This document shows, piece after piece, positions 60,415 to 64,000 of a stretch of 64,000 nucleotides of DNA. This DNA is from Zeus faber (lineage: Eukaryota; Chordata; Actinopteri; Zeiformes; Zeidae): the NCBI GenBank assembly GCA_960531495.1, contig OY482861.1:992001-1056000 (forward strand). Reading direction: 5' to 3'. Both the position numbers and the translations under genes were made by a program. Below the pieces are notes generated by a model. The model was not told the origin of the DNA. It searched no databases and worked only from the letters and a program-made list of their open reading frames with translations. Numbering within the stretch: position 1 is the stretch's first letter; each line of letters begins with the position of its first letter.

Positions 60415-63400
60415 AGAAAGAATATAAGAACGATTGAAAGAAAGATTGAAAGTAAGATTGAAAGTTTGAAAGAAAGATTGAAAGAAAAATTGAAAGAAAG
60501 ATTGAAAGACTGAAGGAAAGAATGAGTGAAAGATTGAAAGAAAGATTAAAAGAAAAAAAGATTGAAAGTATTAAAGACTGAAAAAAATATTGAAAGAAAG
60601 ATTGAAAGATTGAAAGATAGAATGAAAGAAAGATTGAATGATTGAAAGATTGAAAGAAAGAATTAAAGAAAGATTGAAAGACTGAAAAAAATATTGAAAG
60701 AAAGATTGAAAGATTGAAAGATAGAATGAAAGAAAGATTGAAAGATTGAAAGATTGAAAGAAAGAATGAAAGAAAGATTGAAAGACTGAAAGAAAGAATG
60801 AAAGAAAGATTGAAAGTGCGAAAGAAAGAATGAAAGAATTAAAGAAAGATTGAAAGAAATATTGAAAGAAAGAATGAAAGATTGAAAGAAAGAATGAAAG
60901 TAATAAAGATTAAAAGAAGGAATGAAGGAAAAATTGAATGTTTGAAAGAAAGATTGAAAGAAAGATTTAAAGAAAGATTGAAAGATTGAAAGAAAGATTG
61001 AAAGATAGATTTAAAGAAAGATTGAAAGACTGAAAGAAAGATTGAAAGAAAGAAAGATTTATAGATAGAATGAAAGAAAGATTGAAAAAAGAAAGATAGA
61101 TTGAAAGAAAGATTGAAAGATTGAAAGAAAGAATGAAAGAAAGATTTTAAAAAAGATTGAAAAAAAGAAAGATTGAAAGAAAGATTGAAAGACAGATTGA
61201 AAGACTGAAGGAAAGAATGAAAGAAAGATGGAAAGAAAGATGGAATGAAAGATTGAAAGAAATAAAGATTGAAAGAAATATTGAAAGAAGGATTGAAAGA
61301 TTGAAAGAAAGAATGAAAGAAAGATTGAAAGAAAGATGGAAAGAAAGATTGAAAGAAAGAAAGATTGAAAGAAATAGTGAAAGAAAGATTGAACGATTGG
61401 AAGAAATTTTGAAAGATAGAAAAATTGAAAGTAGGAAAGATTGAAAGAAAGAATGAAAGAAAGATTGAAAGATTGAAAGAAAGAATAAAAGAAAGATTGA
61501 AAGATTGAAATATTGAAAGAAAGAATGAAAAAAAGATTGAAAGATTAAACAATTGAAAGAAAGTTTGCAAGAAAGTTTGAAAAAAGAAAGATTGAAAGAA
61601 AGAATGAAAGAAAGATTGAAAGATAGATGGATAGAAAGATTCAAAGAAAGAAAGATTGAAAGAATAACAAAAGAAAGATTGAAAGATTGGAAGAAATATT
61701 GAAAGATAGAAAAATTGAAAGTAAGAAAGATTGAAAGAAATATTGAAAGAAAGATTGAAAGATTGAAAGAAAGATTGAAAGAAAGAATGAAAGAAAGATT
61801 GAAAGAAAGATTGAAAGACTGAAGGAAAGAATGAAAGAAAGATTGAAAGAAAGATTGAAATAAAGAAAGATTGAAAGAATGAATGATTGAAAAATTGAAT
61901 GATTGAAAGATTGAAAGAAAGATTGAAAGAAAGATTGAACGACTGAAAGATTGAAAGAAAGATTGAAAGTTTGAAAGAGAGATTGAAAGACTGAAAGATA
62001 GATTGAAAGATTGAAGATTGAAAGATTGAAAGAAAGATTGAAAGAAAGATTGAACGACTGAAAGATTGAAAGAAAGATTGAAAGTTTGAAAGAAAGATTG
62101 AAAGACTGAAAGAAATAATGAAAGAAAGATTGAAAGAAAGAATGAAAGAAAGATTGAAAGAAAGATGGATAGAAAGATTGAAAGAAAGAAAGATTGAAAG
62201 AAATAACAAAAGAAAGATTGAAAGAAATAATGAGAAAGATTGAACGATTGGAAGAAATATTGAAAGATAGAAAAATTGAAAGTAAGAAAGATTGAAAGAA
62301 AGAATGAAAGAAAGATTGAAAGATTGAAAGAAAGAATGAAAGAAAGATTGAAAGATTGAAATATTGAAAGAAAGAATGAAAGAAAGACTGAAAGATTGAA
62401 AGAAAGATTGAAAGAAAGATTGAAAGATTGAAATATTTAAAGAAAGATTGAAAGAAAGAATGAAAGAACAATTGAAAGAAAGAATGAAAGAATGAAAGAA
62501 AAATTGAAAGATTGAAAGAAAGAATGAAAGAACGATTGAAAGATTGAAAGATTGAAAGATTGAAAGAAAGAATGAAAGAAAGATTGAAAGAAAGATGGAA
62601 AGAAAGATTGAAAGAAAGAAAGATTGAAAGAAAGAATGAAAGATTGAAAGAAAGAATATAAGAACGATTGAAAGAAAGATTGAAAGTAAGATTGAAAGTT
62701 TGAAAGAAAGATTGAAAGAAAAATTGAAAGAAAGATTGAAAGACTGAAGGAAAGAATGAGTGAAAGATTGAAAGAAAGATTAAAAGAAAAAAAGATTGAA
62801 AGTATTAAAGACTGAAAAAAATATTGAAAGAAAGATTGAAAGATTGAAAGATAGAATGAAAGAAAGATTGAAAGATTGAAAGATTGAAAGAAAGAATTAA
62901 AGAAAGATTGAAAGACTGAAAAAAATATTGAAAGAAAGAATTAAAGAAAGATTGAAAGACTGAAAAAAATATTGAAAGAAAGATTGAAAGATTGAAAGAT
63001 AAAATGAATGAAAGATTGAAAGATTGAAAGATTGAAAGAAAGAATGAAGGAAAGATTGAAAGACTGAAAGAAAGAATGAAAGAAAGATTGAAAGTGCGAA
63101 AGAAAGAATGAAAGAATGAAAGAAAGATTGAAAGAAATATTGAAAGAAAGAATGAAAGATTGAAAGAAAGAATGAAAAAAAGATTGTAAGAAAGAATGAA
63201 AGAAAGATTGAAAGATTGAAAGAAAGATTGAAAGAAAGATTGAATGTTTGAAAGAAAGATTGAAAGATTGAAAGAAAGATTGAAAGATAGATTTAAAGAA
63301 AGATTGAAAGACTGAAAGAAAGATTGAAAGAAAGAAAGATTTATAGAAAGAATGAAAGAAAGATTGAAAAAAGAAAGATAGATTGAAAGAAAGATTGAAA

Positions 63401-64000
63401 GATTGAAAGAAAGAATGAAAGAAAGATTTAAAAAAAGATTGAAAAAAAGAAAGATTGAAAGAAAGATTGAAAGACAGATTGAAAGACTGAAGGAAAGAAT
63501 GAAAGAAAGATGGAAAGAAAGATGGAAAGAAAGATTGAAAGAAAGAAAGATTGAAAGAAATATTGAAAGAAAGATTGAAAGATTGAAAGAAAGAATGAAA
63601 GAAAGATTGAAAGATTGAAAGAAAGAATGAAAGAAAGATTGAAAGAAAGATGGAAAGAAAGATTGAAAGAAAGAAAGATTGAAAGAAATAATGAAAGAAA
63701 GATTGAACGATTGGAAGAAATTTTGAAAGATAGAAAAATTGAAAGTAGGAAAGATTGAAAGAAAGAATGAAAGAAAGATTGAAAGATTGAAAGAAAGAAT
63801 GAAAGAAAGATTGAAAGATTGAAATATTGAAAGAAAGAATGAAAAAAAGATTGAAAGACTGAAAGAAAGAATGAAAGAAAGATTGAAAGATTAAACAATT
63901 GAAAGAAAGTTTGCAAGAAAGTTTGAAAAAAGAAAGTTTGAAAGAAAGAATGAAAGAAAGATTGAAAGATAGATGGATAGAAAGATTGAAAGAAAGAAAG
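60415..64000 (+). repeat. Purine array segment with a repeat of about 2.2-2.35 kb
   Basis: Markers in 60415-62645 recur downstream: GAATATAAGAACGATTG at 60420 and 62654 (offset 2234), GATTTATAGA at 61056 and 63338 (offset 2282), and GTTTGCAAGAAAG at 61563 and 63909 (offset 2346). The growing offset shows insertions within copy 2, one of them a duplicated GAATTAAAGAAAGATTG block near 62890-62960. The second copy is cut by the window edge. Confidence 0.78.

Larger units (their letters stand above)
48895..64000 (+). repeat. Purine-rich GAAA-lattice array
   Basis: About 15.1 kb of degenerate repeats on a 4-bp lattice: GAAA words with GATT or GAAT every second or third word, giving the units GAAAGATT (8 bp), GAAAGAAAGATT and GAAAGAAAGAAT (12 bp). 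The + strand contains A, G and T but almost no C, which occurs mainly in GAACGATTG, GACTGAAAG and GATCG. The 12-bp unit is a multiple of three, so long frames appear on both strands: F/L/S/Q/I-rich on the minus strand (up to 456 codons at 60839-62209) and K/E/R-rich on the plus. These are by-products of the period. The array continues past the right edge of the window. Confidence 0.96.

Noticed and set aside
61157..61444. K/E/R-rich plus-strand frame resembling a single alpha-helix domain
   Set aside because: It opposes the F/L/S-rich frame in the same simple repeat and has no start context or flanking gene structure.
60839..62209. 456-codon minus-strand frame rich in F, L, S, Q and I, which looks like a membrane protein
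   Set aside because: It is the translation of a 12-bp-period purine array. Similar frames occur throughout 49.9-64 kb, on both strands.
1..64000. Telomeric repeats, tRNA, 5S or other rRNA genes, or transposon termini
   Set aside because: I looked for TTAGGG/CCCTAA runs, tRNA-like folds and terminal inverted repeats at the array edges and saw none. TTTTAGGCCC at monomer junctions is not telomeric.

Overview
This is a gene-free window of eukaryotic tandem-repeat heterochromatin. I see no protein-coding gene, tRNA, rRNA, intact transposon or CRISPR array. Every long open frame follows a repeat period. The host is a eukaryote, most likely an animal, from megabase-style satellite organisation, higher-order repeats (HORs) and microsatellite-derived arrays. 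I could not place the species. The satellite could be centromeric, pericentromeric or subtelomeric; no telomere repeat is visible.

Layout. (1) 1-40714: about 201 complete monomers of a modular satellite, all in one orientation. There are two monomer types, A (208 bp, 109 copies) and B (196 bp, 92 copies). They share roughly 90 bp around the monomer junction but carry unrelated cores of about 105-115 bp. The underlying HOR appears to be A1-A2-B1-B2 (808 bp). Deletion and duplication by unequal exchange produce 600-bp, 612-bp and longer variants. (2) 40715-44890: an A/C-rich, G-poor array with units of about 59 bp plus inserts of about 32 bp. (3) 44891-48894: about 20 A/B monomers in the opposite orientation and clearly more divergent. 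(4) 48895-64000: a purine-rich array on a 4-bp GAAA lattice (GAAAGATT, GAAAGAAAGATT and GAAAGAAAGAAT), almost free of C on the + strand, with its own kilobase-scale HORs. Array 1 runs off the left end of the window and array 4 off the right end.

How the parts relate. Long duplications with offsets of 2436, 3440, 4054, 11711 and 18440 bp in array 1, and of about 708, 1638, 2300 and 3341 bp in array 4, point to repeated unequal exchange at the scale of many monomers. The most notable points are the core-swapping A/B design, a near-perfect 21-bp dyad in the A core and a 17-bp dyad in the B core. One array breakpoint falls inside the A dyad. The satellite also lies in inverted orientation on either side of the A/C-rich array. 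Coordinates come from reading the sequence by eye, so unit boundaries are firm but percent identities were not computed.
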